Source: Acinetobacter sp. ANC 4648 (lineage in GTDB: Bacteria > Pseudomonadota > Gammaproteobacteria > Pseudomonadales > Moraxellaceae). Taken from it: DNA of 64,000 nucleotides. The stretch covers positions 1 through 64,000 of the forward strand of contig NZ_NEGI01000003.1 in NCBI RefSeq assembly GCF_002135345.1. The letters run 5' to 3'. This document shows, piece by piece, positions 26,555 to 36,577 of this stretch. Position 1 is the first letter of the stretch. Every line of letters starts with the position of its first letter. The translations under genes and the position numbers were made by a program. The notes beneath the pieces are model-generated. The model was not told the origin of the DNA, ran no database searches, and saw only the letters and a program-made list of their open reading frames with translations.

Positions 26555-26577
26555 TCGCACATGCTTTAATCGCATAT
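26555..26577. promoter_or_regulatory. Direct repeat in the alkM-alkR intergenic region
   Basis: TCGCACAT (26555-26562) and TCGCATAT (26570-26577) are direct repeats with a 15-base period, between the two divergent genes. AraC-type regulators bind direct repeats, so this is a candidate AlkR site. It is 42 bases before the alkR start and about 126 before alkM, a position that could act on both. Confidence 0.4.
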
Positions 26578-26618
26578 CCTTTTTTATAATTGCTCAAGAC
26601 AGCGTTTGAATTGAATTT

Positions 26619-27572
26619 ATGGATGCACTCAGTAAAATTTTTGATGATATTCATCTCAATCGATCAGAATATATCTATTTACAAGCGCAAGGAGATTGGG
26701 AGTTTATTTGTCCTGAGCAATCTGCGGTGATTGCTCATATTATTTTATTCGGGCAAGCCCACATACAATTTTCCAATGACTTAAGTTTAGCGTTAAATAC
26801 TGGAGATATGTTGCTCATCCCAGCCGGGTTAGAACATCACGGCATGAATAACACTCATCAAAAACTGATTGAGCCTTTAAACATAGAACCGTTATTTAAT
26901 GGTTTAAGACATGACTCTATTCATTTAGGTCAAAGTGGTACTGAACAAACCCTGATCCTGACAATTCGCTGTCACCTTAATGCAATTATGGCACGCCCAT
27001 TGGTGAATGCTTTACCACAGTACTTACATCTTAAAAATGCGCTCAGTGATGAAGCACCTGAGTGGCTAAAAATCGGCCTATATTTTGTTGCATCTGAAAC
27101 ACAAAGAACCGCGGCAGGTAAAAACAAAATTATGGATCATGTGGTCAGTATTATGGTGCTCGAATGTGTTCGAGACTATATTGAGCAACTCAATGATCAA
27201 ACAATCAATAAACAAAACAATTGGCTTAATGCACTCATTCATCCAGAACTTGCAAATGCTTTAGCTGTTATTCATAGTCAACCAGAACTTGCCTGGACTG
27301 TAGAAACATTGGCAGAAAAATGCTGTATGTCACGTTCAAAATTTGCCAACTTATTTAATCAAATTATTGGGGAAACGCCACTGGCTTATTTGCAGCAACA
27401 TCGCTTACGTTTAGCCAGTCAACATTTAAAACATGGTCAACTTTCTATTCAACAAATCGCACATCAAGTTGGTTACTCATCAGAAACAGCTTTTAGCCAA
27501 GCCTTTAAAAAATATTATCAGCAAAGTCCAAGTCAGTATCGTAGCCAGTCTAATTTAAAAAATGAGTTATAA
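26619..27572 (+). CDS. alkR: AraC family activator AlkR of alkane oxidation
   Basis: 317 residues. The first 130 form a cupin-like sensing domain (GDMLLIPAGLEHHGMN), and the C-terminus has two helix-turn-helix units typical of AraC: WTVETLAEKCCMSRSKFANLF and LSIQQIAHQVGYSSETAFSQAF, followed by YYQQSPSQYR. Its divergent position to alkM and the cupin-AraC design support AlkR, which activates alkM in response to alkanes in Acinetobacter. The assignment by context is strong but the inducer is not visible in sequence. Confidence 0.88.
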   Translation: MDALSKIFDDIHLNRSEYIYLQAQGDWEFICPEQSAVIAHIILFGQAHIQFSNDLSLALNTGDMLLIPAGLEHHGMNNTHQKLIEPLNIEPLFNGLRHDSIHLGQSGTEQTLILTIRCHLNAIMARPLVNALPQYLHLKNALSDEAPEWLKIGLYFVASETQRTAAGKNKIMDHVVSIMVLECVRDYIEQLNDQTINKQNNWLNALIHPELANALAVIHSQPELAWTVETLAEKCCMSRSKFANLFNQIIGETPLAYLQQHRLRLASQHLKHGQLSIQQIAHQVGYSSETAFSQAFKKYYQQSPSQYRSQSNLKNEL

Positions 27573-27594
27573 AAAAGCGCCGAAGCGCTTTTTT
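27571..27594. terminator. Bidirectional terminator between alkR and ppiD
   Basis: AAAAAAGCGC and GCGCTTTTTT with a 4-base loop. The left arm overlaps the last base pairs of the alkR stop region and the right side is 12 bases from the ppiD stop. Confidence 0.9.
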
Positions 27595-27605
27595 ATAATG
27601 CAAAA

Positions 27606-29480
27606 TTATTTAATTTTGGCTTTAGATTTTAAATATTGAGTATAGTCATCCAATTCTTGTTGACCACGTAACTGTTGATACAATTGCGTTAATTGTTGTG
27701 CTTCTTGCGGATTAAGCGAATCAGCTGAAGATTTAGTCACATCTGCGACTGCAATCACTACCATTTCATTCGGCAAAGGTACTGTTGTTACAGACCACAT
27801 ACCCGCTTTTGGTGCAGGTAAACTAAATGCAACACGTTCAATTTCACGTTTTAAACCTTGTGAACGAGTAAACATCCCAGCATGTTCAAAAGCATATTTA
27901 TTTTTCGCTAATACTTGTTGCGCAGGTTGAGTTTTAAACTCAGCTAACATTGTTGCAATTTTCGCTTTTGCCGCCTCATACGCTTTTTGTTCAGTCAATA
28001 ATGTTTTAATTTTTGCGCTGGCTTGCGCTAAAGATTGTGCACCAGCAGCGCGGTAATTACGTACTTTGATCCAAACAGTATCACCATTCGTCAATTGGAT
28101 GCTACTTGATGCATTATGATCACCATTTTTAACATCATCATTAAACAGTTTAGCTTTAACATTAGGATCAGCCAATACAACATTTTGCGTCGCTAAAGTA
28201 ACGCCATTAGCAGATTGTACTTTGGCATCTTTCACTTGTTGTGAAACTGGATCCAAGGCATCGCTACTTACTACCAATTCATTCAAACTATTCACTGTAT
28301 CTGAGAAAATATTGGCAGATTTTGCTTTAATCACTTCTGCAGTTAACTCCGCTTTTTTCTCTTCGAAGCTTGGCACTGCATTAGTTGCTTGAGTCACTTC
28401 AATAATATGATAACCAAATTGGGTTTTAACTGGTTTCGAGACTTGATCTTTTTGTACGCTATTCACAGCTTGATCAAATTCATTCCCAAATACACCAACC
28501 GTATAAGACTCAACTAAGCCACCCTTAGATTTAGAACTAGGATCTTCAGAGAATTGTGCCGCAGCTTGAGCAAAAGATAAACCTGCCTTAATTTTGGCAT
28601 AAATATCATTCGCAAGTTTTTCAGCATCGGCTGCAGAACGTGCATCTGTAGTGATCAAAATATGCTTAACATCACGTTTCACATCTTTATTCTGTTTTTC
28701 TACAAACTGTGCATAAGCTTGTTTTAGATCAGCTTCCGTCACATCAGTATGTGGCTTTGTTACCATTGCTGGTGTCAAAACTACATAATCCACATCAACT
28801 GATGCCACTTGCTTAAATTTATTTGGGTATTTGTTATAGTAATCGGCAATTTCTTGATTCGTTACTTTTACATTTTTCTTATAATCATCTAATTTAACAC
28901 TCGATAAAAACAGATTACGTTGTTCAGACTGTAAGTTATAAACTTGCTGAATATCCAACTTACTGACTAAAGCGTAGTCCGTCACTGAACTCATGAGCAT
29001 TTTAAGCGCATGATCTTGGCGTAAATTAGCAATTAGAGCCTGACTGGTCATACCAATAGAACGCAGATAGTTTGCATAAAGCGTATCTGAGAATTTACCA
29101 TTTTCTTGGAAATTTGGCTGCTGTGCAATCATTTGCTCAATTTGAGCATCACTTAATGAAATGCCCAACTTTTCAGCTTGTTGAATCAATAACGTACGCG
29201 CAATCAAATTATCCAAAACTGAATTCTGAATAAAACTCATATTTAATAATGATTCATCGCCTTTCACTTTTTCACTATTTAGCAACTGATCTTTATAGCT
29301 TTTCGTCTGGGCTTCCAGATCTTTTTTAGAAATATTTTGACCATTTACCGTTTTGGCTACGTCTTCTTTCTGTCCCCCACTAAAATAACCCTCAATACCC
29401 ACTAAAGCTAAAGGCGTTAAAAATAAAATGAGTAGGAGTTTGCCGAGCCAACCCCTGATGACATTACGAAAAGATTCCAT
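27606..29480 (-). CDS. ppiD: Membrane-anchored periplasmic peptidyl-prolyl isomerase PpiD
   Basis: 624 residues, as usual for PpiD. One N-terminal membrane helix (LLLILFLTPLALVGIEGYF) with MESFRN before it is the family signature. An SurA-like N-terminal chaperone domain follows. One parvulin domain is centred on DVKHILITTDARS to FGYHIIEVTQ (about 268-365), with FSEDPSSKSKGG in between. The C-terminal 250 residues are a second chaperone-like lobe. It is anchored in the inner membrane and helps fold proteins leaving the Sec channel. It lies downstream of hupB as in many gammaproteobacteria, but hupB has its own terminator. Confidence 0.93.
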   Translation of the reverse strand: MESFRNVIRGWLGKLLLILFLTPLALVGIEGYFSGGQKEDVAKTVNGQNISKKDLEAQTKSYKDQLLNSEKVKGDESLLNMSFIQNSVLDNLIARTLLIQQAEKLGISLSDAQIEQMIAQQPNFQENGKFSDTLYANYLRSIGMTSQALIANLRQDHALKMLMSSVTDYALVSKLDIQQVYNLQSEQRNLFLSSVKLDDYKKNVKVTNQEIADYYNKYPNKFKQVASVDVDYVVLTPAMVTKPHTDVTEADLKQAYAQFVEKQNKDVKRDVKHILITTDARSAADAEKLANDIYAKIKAGLSFAQAAAQFSEDPSSKSKGGLVESYTVGVFGNEFDQAVNSVQKDQVSKPVKTQFGYHIIEVTQATNAVPSFEEKKAELTAEVIKAKSANIFSDTVNSLNELVVSSDALDPVSQQVKDAKVQSANGVTLATQNVVLADPNVKAKLFNDDVKNGDHNASSSIQLTNGDTVWIKVRNYRAAGAQSLAQASAKIKTLLTEQKAYEAAKAKIATMLAEFKTQPAQQVLAKNKYAFEHAGMFTRSQGLKREIERVAFSLPAPKAGMWSVTTVPLPNEMVVIAVADVTKSSADSLNPQEAQQLTQLYQQLRGQQELDDYTQYLKSKAKIK

Positions 29481-29570
29481 AAGTATTCCAATATTTTATT
29501 TCGTAGGATTCTAACTGATATTCAAAAATGAATGAATGAGCAAAGCATTATAATTTAAAATATTTAATAA

Positions 29571-29595
29571 AAAACGCGCCAAAAAGGCGCGTTTT
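29571..29595 (-). terminator. Terminator of hupB
   Basis: AAAACGCGCC and GGCGCGTTTT with a 5-base loop, 13 bases after the hupB stop. Confidence 0.9.
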
Positions 29596-29608
29596 CAACA
29601 CGTAGAGT

Positions 29609-29881
29609 TTAAGCTACAGAATCTTTTAAGCCTTTACCAGCTTTAAAGCTAGGAACTTTACTTGCTTTAATTTGTAGTTCTTCACCAGTTTTAGGATTAC
29701 GACCAGTACGTGCAGCACGGTCTTTAACACTAAATGTACCAAAACCAACCAAAGTAACGGTATCACCAGTTTTTAATGCTTCACCAATTGAAGCAATAGT
29801 CGCATCTAACGCTTTACCAGCATCGGACTTAGACAATCCCCCTTTCTCTGCAATTGCGTCGATTAATTCTGATTTATTCAT
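29609..29881 (-). CDS. hupB: DNA-binding protein HU (beta-type)
   Basis: 90 residues, the usual length. [18 protein letters not shown] starts the dimerisation helices, [23 protein letters not shown] (about 43-65) leads into the DNA-binding arm, and the arm itself carries GRNPKTGE, with the Pro that intercalates into bent DNA. The dimer bends and compacts DNA in the nucleoid. Being next to ppiD suggests hupB rather than hupA. Confidence 0.95.
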   Translation of the reverse strand: MNKSELIDAIAEKGGLSKSDAGKALDATIASIGEALKTGDTVTLVGFGTFSVKDRAARTGRNPKTGEELQIKASKVPSFKAGKGLKDSVA

Positions 29882-30038
29882 GAAGATTACGTCCTCTTAT
29901 ATCGTTTGTTTAAATTCCAAGGCTGTTGTTTAAAAGGCCATGACGACTTTATAGCAATGCTTTGGGGGGGAACGCAAGACCACATTTCCGTATTTCACTA
30001 AAATATCGACTAAAAATTATCAAAAAATGTATTTTTAT

Positions 30039-30506
30039 TCATTTTTTTGGGATTTGAGTTTTTAAATTTAAATTTTCTGCCACCAAAGCATCCACCTTAT
30101 CGTGCAATTCTAAAATTAAACTTTCTAAATGTTTTAAATCTTTAGCGGTGACTAAACCCAATCTATTTAAAGAGTGATTAATACGCTGGTCTAACACTTT
30201 TTCAACTTTATCCTTGGTCTCTATCACAGATTCTTTGGTTTTTCCTGCAACCTTAGTCACAGTTTGGTCAGTAATCTCAATGGTCTTAGACTCTAGCTCC
30301 TCCCCTACTTTGACCAATGAGTCAAATAATTTATTCCCTTCCTCTTCAGCACGCGAAAAAGCTCCTAAACCAGCCAACCAAATTTGTTTAGTATATTTCC
30401 TAAAATCGAGAGCTGACTTACGTGATGTTCTTGATTTTAAATGATTTATATTGTCATCAGGGTTTTCATCTTGATTAATTACAACCTCTTTAGTGTCTTG
30501 ATCCAT
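30039..30506 (-). CDS. Phasin family protein (PhaF/PhaI type)
   Basis: 155 residues. The core KYTKQIWLAGLGAFSRAEEEGNKLFDSLVKVGEELE (about 38-73) is the phasin signature of polyhydroxyalkanoate granule-associated proteins. It is followed by a long amphipathic helix rich in Lys, Glu, Thr and Val, and a C-terminal coiled coil (LKHLESLILELHDKVDALVAEN). Phasins coat storage granules, but some act more generally at membranes or in stress. No pha synthesis genes are in the window, so the granule role is not supported by context. It is transcribed alone. Confidence 0.85.
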   Translation of the reverse strand: MDQDTKEVVINQDENPDDNINHLKSRTSRKSALDFRKYTKQIWLAGLGAFSRAEEEGNKLFDSLVKVGEELESKTIEITDQTVTKVAGKTKESVIETKDKVEKVLDQRINHSLNRLGLVTAKDLKHLESLILELHDKVDALVAENLNLKTQIPKK

Positions 30507-30712
30507 TCTAAATAAACTCCAATTATTATGACCGCAAAGTACTTATTTTGCATAAAATATATTTATTATAACAAATAAAGCCCTTGAACCTTTGGCAAAA
30601 CTGTTCTACAAAGCTATGCTATACATAGTTTTGTATAGTTATACGACATTTTACTGTCATGTTTTAAATTTGAGACTGGATTCTCAATCGTTTTTTGTAT
30701 AGGAATTTTTGT

Positions 30713-31366
30713 ATGAATGAATCGCAACAAAAACAAGGTCAAACTCGTTTGTTGCTAAACATTGTCATGATTATATTAGAAACAATTTATTCTTTTGTAT
30801 TAAAACATGATCGTGTTGTTCGCTTACAGGCTAAGAAATTTGTAGAACAACAAATTACAATCAAAATGAATAGTTACATTCCTTACATAGACTTCTATAT
30901 CCAATTTACCGACAAAGGTATTTTATTTGATTTAAAAGCCCCTGAAAAAGCCATAGATTTAGCAGTAAGCAGCACCATTTTTGATTTTATACAGATTTTT
31001 GTGTTTGCCAATAAACGCAGTATGAAAAAAATGCGTTTAGAAGGTGATGCTATTTTAAAAGATGAATTTAAAGATTTGGTCTTACACCTTACCGCACCCA
31101 AATTGCTTTCAGACTGGAAAAATTGGCTCACCAATCCAGATAATGACAGTGAAAGTCGTGCCTCTAAAAAACGAATTAAACCACTGATTGAAAAAATTGA
31201 TGCGCAACGTTCTAAAATCAATACATTACAAGTTGAAGTGAAACAATATCAAAATAGAATTAAAAAAATGCAAAAAAAACAACAGCAAATAACCATGGCT
31301 TTTTATGTAACAGGGATACTCTTTATAGCTTTACTCGTGTATAATTTTTGGGTATTTTTCAAATAA
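30713..31366 (+). CDS. Membrane-anchored coiled-coil protein of unknown function
   Basis: 217 residues from ATG 30713 (AGGAA upstream; an in-frame TTG at 30695 is less likely). The middle, MKKMRLEGDAILKDEFKDL (about 102-120), has some resemblance to the lipid-binding SCP2-like domain of UbiJ, where a similar L-x-GDA-x-L-x-D-x-F motif occurs, but this is weak. A basic coiled coil follows (about 155-188, repeated K, Q and I), then a single C-terminal membrane helix (ITMAFYVTGILFIALLVYNFWVFF). This is a tail-anchored design. It lies just before the isc operon but the IscR promoter separates them. Confidence 0.6.
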   Translation: MNESQQKQGQTRLLLNIVMIILETIYSFVLKHDRVVRLQAKKFVEQQITIKMNSYIPYIDFYIQFTDKGILFDLKAPEKAIDLAVSSTIFDFIQIFVFANKRSMKKMRLEGDAILKDEFKDLVLHLTAPKLLSDWKNWLTNPDNDSESRASKKRIKPLIEKIDAQRSKINTLQVEVKQYQNRIKKMQKKQQQITMAFYVTGILFIALLVYNFWVFFK

Positions 31367-31437
31367 TATTAAATATAAATAAGCTTTTAAACATTCTCTC
31401 AAAAATCCTGACAAATTTAGTAGGAATTATTAATAAA

Positions 31438-31470
31438 AAACTTGACTATTTTAGTCAGGATTCATAAAAT
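31438..31470 (+). promoter_or_regulatory. isc operon promoter with embedded type 1 IscR site
   Basis: TTGACT (31442-31447), a 17-base spacer and TAAAAT (31465-31470) form a near-consensus sigma-70 promoter. TTGACTATTTTAGTCAGG over the -35 and spacer matches the type 1 IscR operator seen upstream of iscR in E. coli, with the symmetric GACT/AGTC core. The Fe-S form of IscR bound here would block RNA polymerase, giving feedback control by cluster supply. The start codon of iscR is 33 bases further on. Confidence 0.8.
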
Positions 31471-31503
31471 TCAAACATCTAGTCTAAACATGTGTATCGA
31501 ATC

Positions 31504-31977
31504 ATGCGTTTAACCACTCGCGGTCGCTACGCAGTGACTGCTCTACTTGATTTAGCTTTGCAGCCACCTGAACAAACGATTACGCTAGCAGAAATTGCAA
31601 CCCGTCAAACGATCTCAGTCGCTTATTTAGAGCAATTATTTGCCAAACTTAAGCGTCACGGTCTAGTTTCAAGTGTACGTGGTGCAAATGGTGGCTATCA
31701 TTTAGCGCGCAAGGCTGAAGAGATTACTGTTTTAGAAATTATTGAAGCTGTAAACGAAACTGTTGATGCAACACGTTGCGACCATAAAGCAAACTGTCAA
31801 AATGGTGCAATGTGTCTCACACATGATTTATGGCAAGAACTCTCTCTCCATATTGCCGATTACTTAGCTAAAATCACCCTTGCTGATCTTGTCTCTCGCG
31901 ACAATGTACAAACCGTTGCATTACGCCAAAATCCAGCAAGTTTTGATACAGCCCTTTTATCGGTTACAGGTATTTGA
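31504..31977 (+). CDS. iscR: Fe-S cluster-sensing regulator IscR
   Basis: 157 residues from ATG 31504 ([19 protein letters not shown], as in known IscR); the frame opens 12 bases earlier at GTG. A winged helix with [26 protein letters not shown] recognises DNA, and [16 protein letters not shown] (about 92-107) has the three Cys and the His that hold the 2Fe-2S cluster. It represses its own operon when clusters are plentiful. iscS begins one base after its stop codon. Confidence 0.96.
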   Translation: MRLTTRGRYAVTALLDLALQPPEQTITLAEIATRQTISVAYLEQLFAKLKRHGLVSSVRGANGGYHLARKAEEITVLEIIEAVNETVDATRCDHKANCQNGAMCLTHDLWQELSLHIADYLAKITLADLVSRDNVQTVALRQNPASFDTALLSVTGI

Positions 31978-31978
31978 C

Positions 31979-33196
31979 ATGAAACGTCCGATTTATCTTG
32001 ATTACGCAGCAACAACTCCTGTCGATCCTCAAGTAGCAGACCGCATGATGGAGTGCTTAACTTTTGACGGTATATTTGGTAATCCTGCATCGCGTTCACA
32101 CGCTTATGGCTGGCAAGCTGAAGAAAAAGTTGAATACGCACGCGAACAAGTTGCTAATTTAATTAAAGCAGATCCTCGTGAAATTGTTTGGACATCTGGT
32201 GCAACCGAATCAGATAACCTTGCACTTAAAGGCGTAGCACAGTTCTATGCTTCTAAAGGCAAACACATTATTACCAGTAAAATTGAACATAAAGCGATTT
32301 TAGATCCTTGCCGAGAATTAGAACAAGAAGGCTTTGAAATTACTTATCTTGAACCAGAAGCAAAAACGGGTTTAATTACCCCTGAAATGGTTCAGGCTGC
32401 AATTCGCCCAGATACTGTTCTTGTTTCCTTAATGATGGTTAACAATGAATTGGGTACGATTACTGATGTTGCCGCAATTGGTGAAATCACTCGTGCCAAC
32501 AAAACTTTCTTACATGTGGATGCTGCTCAAGCCGCAGGTAAAGTTGAAATTGACCTTTCAACTATGAAAATTGACTTAATGAGCTTCTCTGCACATAAAA
32601 TCTATGGCCCGAAAGGCATGGGGGCTCTTTATGTCCGTCGTAGCCCACGTGTTCGCTTAAAAGCGCAAATACATGGCGGTGGTCATGAACGTGGTATGCG
32701 CTCAGGTACACTTGCGACTCATCAAATCGTCGGTATGGGTGAAGCATTTGAACTTGCAGGTAAAAACCTAGTTGCTGAACAAACGCGTTTACGTGTATTA
32801 CGTGACAAGTTATGGAATGGTCTTCAAGGTTTAGAACAAGTTTTCCTAAACGGTCATCCTGAACACAATGTTGCTAATTACTTAAATGTAAGCTTCAACT
32901 TTGTTGAAGGTGAATCACTGATGATGGCATTGAAAGATGCAGCCGTATCTTCAGGTTCAGCATGTACCTCTGCAACATTAGAACCATCTTATGTACTTCG
33001 TGCATTAGGTTTGTCTGATGAACTTGCACATAGCTCAATTCGTTTCAGCTTTGGTAAATACACCACCGAAGAAGATATTGACCATGTACTTAAAATTACT
33101 AAAGCAGCAGTAGAAAAATTACGTGATCTTTCTCCGCTTTGGGACATGTACAAAGATGGTATCGACTTAAGCACGGTTGAATGGGCTGAACACTAA
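31979..33196 (+). CDS. iscS: Cysteine desulfurase IscS
   Basis: 405 residues from ATG 31979 ([18 protein letters not shown]); the open frame extends into iscR out of register with any function. HVDAAQAAG, then [12 protein letters not shown] with the PLP lysine (about 200-211), and [14 protein letters not shown] with the catalytic Cys (about 327-340) are all intact, and the C-terminus [14 protein letters not shown]...WAEH is the IscU-docking tail. It supplies sulphur for Fe-S clusters and tRNA thiolation. One base separates it from iscR. Confidence 0.97.
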   Translation: MKRPIYLDYAATTPVDPQVADRMMECLTFDGIFGNPASRSHAYGWQAEEKVEYAREQVANLIKADPREIVWTSGATESDNLALKGVAQFYASKGKHIITSKIEHKAILDPCRELEQEGFEITYLEPEAKTGLITPEMVQAAIRPDTVLVSLMMVNNELGTITDVAAIGEITRANKTFLHVDAAQAAGKVEIDLSTMKIDLMSFSAHKIYGPKGMGALYVRRSPRVRLKAQIHGGGHERGMRSGTLATHQIVGMGEAFELAGKNLVAEQTRLRVLRDKLWNGLQGLEQVFLNGHPEHNVANYLNVSFNFVEGESLMMALKDAAVSSGSACTSATLEPSYVLRALGLSDELAHSSIRFSFGKYTTEEDIDHVLKITKAAVEKLRDLSPLWDMYKDGIDLSTVEWAEH

Positions 33197-33203
33197 TATA
33201 TTC

Positions 33204-33248
33204 GGGCATCTTATTGAAAAAGCTCAATTGAACTTCACTCAGATGCCC
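33204..33248 (+). promoter_or_regulatory. Hairpin between iscS and iscU
   Basis: GGGCATCT (33204-33211) and AGATGCCC (33241-33248) form a perfect 8-bp stem around a 29-base loop that has its own short pairings (TTGAA and TTCA). It has no following T run, so it is not a normal terminator. It sits in the 113-base gap, the largest in the operon, and may set differential stability or translation of iscS and iscU. Confidence 0.5.
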
Positions 33249-33309
33249 CAACATATAAACATATACGTTAAATAATATTAACGCTGACCCCGAGGTATGG
33301 AGACGCATC

Positions 33310-33696
33310 ATGGCTTATAGCGAAAAAGTAATTGATCATTACGAAAACCCCCGTAATGTTGGTGTTTTAGATAAAAATGCTGAAAATGTGGGTACTGGCA
33401 TGGTCGGTGCACCGGCATGTGGTGATGTAATGCGTCTTCAAATTCAAGTGAATGACGATGGCATTATTGAAGAAGCGCGTTTTAAAACTTATGGCTGTGG
33501 CTCTGCAATTGCCTCTAGCTCATTAGTGACAGAGTGGCTTAAAGGTAAGTCTTTAGACCAAGCGCAAGCCATCAAAAATATTGATATTGCAACTGAACTT
33601 GCACTTCCTCCTGTAAAAGTTCATTGCTCTGTACTTGCTGAAGATGCGATTAAAGCAGCTGTTGAAGATTACCGCAGCAAAAAATCTAAAGCTTAA
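33310..33696 (+). CDS. iscU: Fe-S cluster scaffold IscU
   Basis: 128 residues, preceded by GGAGA. The three ligand cysteines are in [16 protein letters not shown] and VHCSVLAED, with the Asp beside the first. LPPVKVHC includes the LPPVK motif recognised by HscA. It assembles 2Fe-2S clusters with sulphur from IscS and hands them on with the help of HscB and HscA. Order and orientation match the standard isc operon. Confidence 0.97.
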   Translation: MAYSEKVIDHYENPRNVGVLDKNAENVGTGMVGAPACGDVMRLQIQVNDDGIIEEARFKTYGCGSAIASSSLVTEWLKGKSLDQAQAIKNIDIATELALPPVKVHCSVLAEDAIKAAVEDYRSKKSKA

Positions 33697-33725
33697 TTTT
33701 TACCCAGTTGATGAATGGAGTTTTC

Positions 33726-34046
33726 ATGATCAATTTAACTAAAAATGCTGCAACTCATATCAGCAATTATTTAAAAAATCGCGGTAAGGGTGAAGGTATT
33801 CGCGTTGGCGTGAAAACTTCAGGCTGTTCCGGTTTAGCATATGTACTTGAATTCGTTGATCAAGTTGATACACATGACCAAGCATTTGAACAGTTTGGTG
33901 TTAAAGTTTTCGTTGACCCTAAAAGTCTAGTTTACTTAGAGGGTATGGAAATGGACTATGTTAAAAATGGTCTAAACGAAGGTTTCGAATTCAACAACCC
34001 AAATAAAAAAGGTGAATGTGGTTGCGGTGAATCTTTCACTGTTTAA
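33726..34046 (+). CDS. iscA: A-type Fe-S carrier IscA
   Basis: 106 residues from ATG 33726, where TGGAG sits at right distance; an earlier in-frame TTG/ATG at 33708-33713 would lack family homology. The three cysteines are in [11 protein letters not shown] (about 35) and GECGCGESF (about 98-104). The protein carries clusters or iron from IscU to target apoproteins. It lies 29 bases after iscU. Confidence 0.96.
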   Translation: MINLTKNAATHISNYLKNRGKGEGIRVGVKTSGCSGLAYVLEFVDQVDTHDQAFEQFGVKVFVDPKSLVYLEGMEMDYVKNGLNEGFEFNNPNKKGECGCGESFTV

Positions 34047-34148
34047 ATAACACTTCCATTTTTATTGCTTTAAAACAGTGTAATACACTGTTTTAATTGC
34101 ATTAATATCTTGTTTTTTGTTGTACTACTACCTTGGAATTCACTCCCA

Positions 34149-34664
34149 ATGAATCACTTTGAGTTGTTCAATCTCCCTGTAGCACTCGATATTGATTTAG
34201 CTAATTTAAAAACTCAGTTTTTAACATTGCAGCAACAATATCATCCCGACAAAACTGAAGATAAAGATCAAGCCTTGATTAAATCAAGCGAAATTAATCA
34301 AGCATTTAAAACTTTATGCAATGTCGATAGTCGTGCTGGATATTTATTATCACTTAAAAAACAAGATCACCATCTCGACCAATCTATTAGTGATTTCGAA
34401 TTTTTACAATCAGCTTTGGAAATTCGTGAGCACTTAGATGAAGCAACAGATAGCGAACAACTCCTCTCCTTAAAAAAAGAAGTGCAGCAATGGATTGATG
34501 GCTTAGTTCGTGAATTTAAAATTGATTATGATGATGAAGACTGGGCTGAAGCACGCGATACTGTGCGTAAATTACGGTTTTTCCAAAAAGTTATGCTGGA
34601 TATCGACAAAGCAGAAGACCGCTTACTCGATGATGAAGATTTCGATTTAGATGATGATTTTTAA
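34149..34664 (+). CDS. hscB: J-domain co-chaperone HscB
   Basis: 171 residues from ATG 34149 (MNHFELFNLP). YHPDKTEDKDQ (about 33-43) has the HPD motif that stimulates the HscA ATPase. The C-terminal three-helix bundle that binds IscU follows, with an acidic tail (DDEDFDLDDDF). The 5' frame opens earlier (34110) but without family sequence. It is separated by 102 bases from iscA. Confidence 0.94.
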   Translation: MNHFELFNLPVALDIDLANLKTQFLTLQQQYHPDKTEDKDQALIKSSEINQAFKTLCNVDSRAGYLLSLKKQDHHLDQSISDFEFLQSALEIREHLDEATDSEQLLSLKKEVQQWIDGLVREFKIDYDDEDWAEARDTVRKLRFFQKVMLDIDKAEDRLLDDEDFDLDDDF

Positions 34665-34701
34665 TTTAATTTTTTTGACTTATTTCCAAGGGATTTAACA
34701 T

Positions 34702-36561
34702 ATGGCACTCTTGCAAATTGCAGAACCTGGACAATCAAGTGCGCCACATGAACATCGTATTGCCATTGGTATAGACTTAGGTACAACCCATTCTTTAGTG
34801 GCTACGGTGCTTTCTGGTAAAGCCAAAGTTCTCAAGGATGAACAAGGTCGTGTGTTACTTCCTTCAATTGTTCATTATTCTCAAAATTCTACAGAATATG
34901 GCGATACAGCAAAACCATTTATCACCACAGATCCTAAAAATACAATCTCTTCCATAAAACGCTTTATGGGGCGCTCTAAAGCAGATATTAAATTTCAACA
35001 CCCCTATGCACTGGTGGGCGAAGAGCATCAGATGCCTGCTTTTGAAACAGCGCAAGGTCGTAAAACACCCGTTGAAATATCTGCTGAAATATTAAAACAA
35101 CTCAAAGATCGTGCTGAAAATAGTTTAAAAAACCCTATCAATGGTGCAGTCATTACTGTTCCAGCTTATTTTGATGAAGCACAACGCCAAGCTACTCGTG
35201 ATGCTGCACAACTTGCAGGTCTAAACGTATTACGCTTACTTAATGAACCCACTGCTGCTGCTGTAGCATATGGTTTAGACCAAGATACCAGTCTAGAAAC
35301 TGATCGTAACTATGTGATCTACGATTTAGGTGGAGGTACTTTTGACGTCTCTATCCTACGTTTTTCACAAGGTGTTTTTGAAGTTTTAGCTACTGGTGGG
35401 CATACTGCACTTGGTGGTGATGATCTTGATCGCTTAATCGTAAAATGGGCTAAAAAACAGCTCAATATTGAAACCCTAGATGATGTAGAATATGCACACT
35501 TCATTGTTTCTGCACGCAAAGCCAAAGAAGCTTTAAGCGACAATCAATCTACCGATCTCAAAGTACTCGACCAACATCTCAGTTTAGATCGCACTACCTT
35601 TGAAGGTATCATTAAAGTTGCACTAGATAAAACCATTAGTGTCTGCAAACGCGTTTTACGTGATGCTAAATTAGACTTGGGCGACATCCAAAATGTGGTC
35701 TTAGTTGGTGGCTCAACTCGCTCTTATGCTGTACAACAAGCTGTTCGTGAAGTATTTAAACAAGAACCATTGTGTACCATCAATCCAGATGAAGTGGTTG
35801 CCATTGGTGCTTCTATTACCGCCAATCAATTGATCGGTAATAGTCAAGATGGTTCTTTACTATTGGATGTAACTCCACTTTCTCTCGGTTTAGAAACCAT
35901 GGGTGGATTGGTTGAACGCTTAATCTCACGTAATACTGCTATTCCTGTTGCACGTCGCCAAGAATTTACCACCTATCAAGATGGCCAAACTGCCATGTTG
36001 ATTCACGTCGTACAAGGTGAACGTGATTTAGTGGAACATTGCCGTAGTTTAGGACGGTTCGTGCTACATGGTATCCCACCAATGACTGCAGGTCAGGCAC
36101 GTATTGAAGTGACTTTCCAAGTGGATGCTGATGGATTACTCAGCGTTTCCGCTAAAGAGACAACATCTGGTGTCAATGCACATATCGATATTAAGCCCTC
36201 TTATGGTTTAGCCGATGATGATATGCAACGTTTGCTTTTAGACGGTTATAAGTTTGCTGAAGAAGACAAGCACCTTCGTCACTTGCAGGAAACTAAAGTT
36301 GAAGCAAAACGTGAACTTGAAGCATTAGAGCAAGCACTGAAAGTTGACTCAACACTGCTTTCAAGCACACAACTAAATGACTTAAATCAAGCCAAAGAAA
36401 AGCTTGAACAACAGTTAGCAACATCTGAAATTAAAGCTATAGAAGCCGCTGTGGAACAGCTTAAAATTCACAGTGATGCTTTTGCTGCGGCACGAATGAA
36501 TCAACATATTGATCATGCTTTAAAAGGTACAAAGCTTGATGATTGGTCAAACTCAAACTAA
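34702..36561 (+). CDS. hscA: Hsp70-type chaperone HscA
   Basis: 619 residues, with AAGGGA before the [16 protein letters not shown] (about 22-34) and [15 protein letters not shown] (about 204-218) are the nucleotide-binding phosphate motifs, VLVGGSTR the third; the substrate domain follows from about 395 ([17 protein letters not shown]). It drives release of Fe-S clusters from IscU by ATP hydrolysis. It lies 37 bases after hscB. Confidence 0.97.
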   Translation: MALLQIAEPGQSSAPHEHRIAIGIDLGTTHSLVATVLSGKAKVLKDEQGRVLLPSIVHYSQNSTEYGDTAKPFITTDPKNTISSIKRFMGRSKADIKFQHPYALVGEEHQMPAFETAQGRKTPVEISAEILKQLKDRAENSLKNPINGAVITVPAYFDEAQRQATRDAAQLAGLNVLRLLNEPTAAAVAYGLDQDTSLETDRNYVIYDLGGGTFDVSILRFSQGVFEVLATGGHTALGGDDLDRLIVKWAKKQLNIETLDDVEYAHFIVSARKAKEALSDNQSTDLKVLDQHLSLDRTTFEGIIKVALDKTISVCKRVLRDAKLDLGDIQNVVLVGGSTRSYAVQQAVREVFKQEPLCTINPDEVVAIGASITANQLIGNSQDGSLLLDVTPLSLGLETMGGLVERLISRNTAIPVARRQEFTTYQDGQTAMLIHVVQGERDLVEHCRSLGRFVLHGIPPMTAGQARIEVTFQVDADGLLSVSAKETTSGVNAHIDIKPSYGLADDDMQRLLLDGYKFAEEDKHLRHLQETKVEAKRELEALEQALKVDSTLLSSTQLNDLNQAKEKLEQQLATSEIKAIEAAVEQLKIHSDAFAAARMNQHIDHALKGTKLDDWSNSN

Positions 36562-36577
36562 TTAATAGGTAAAGACT

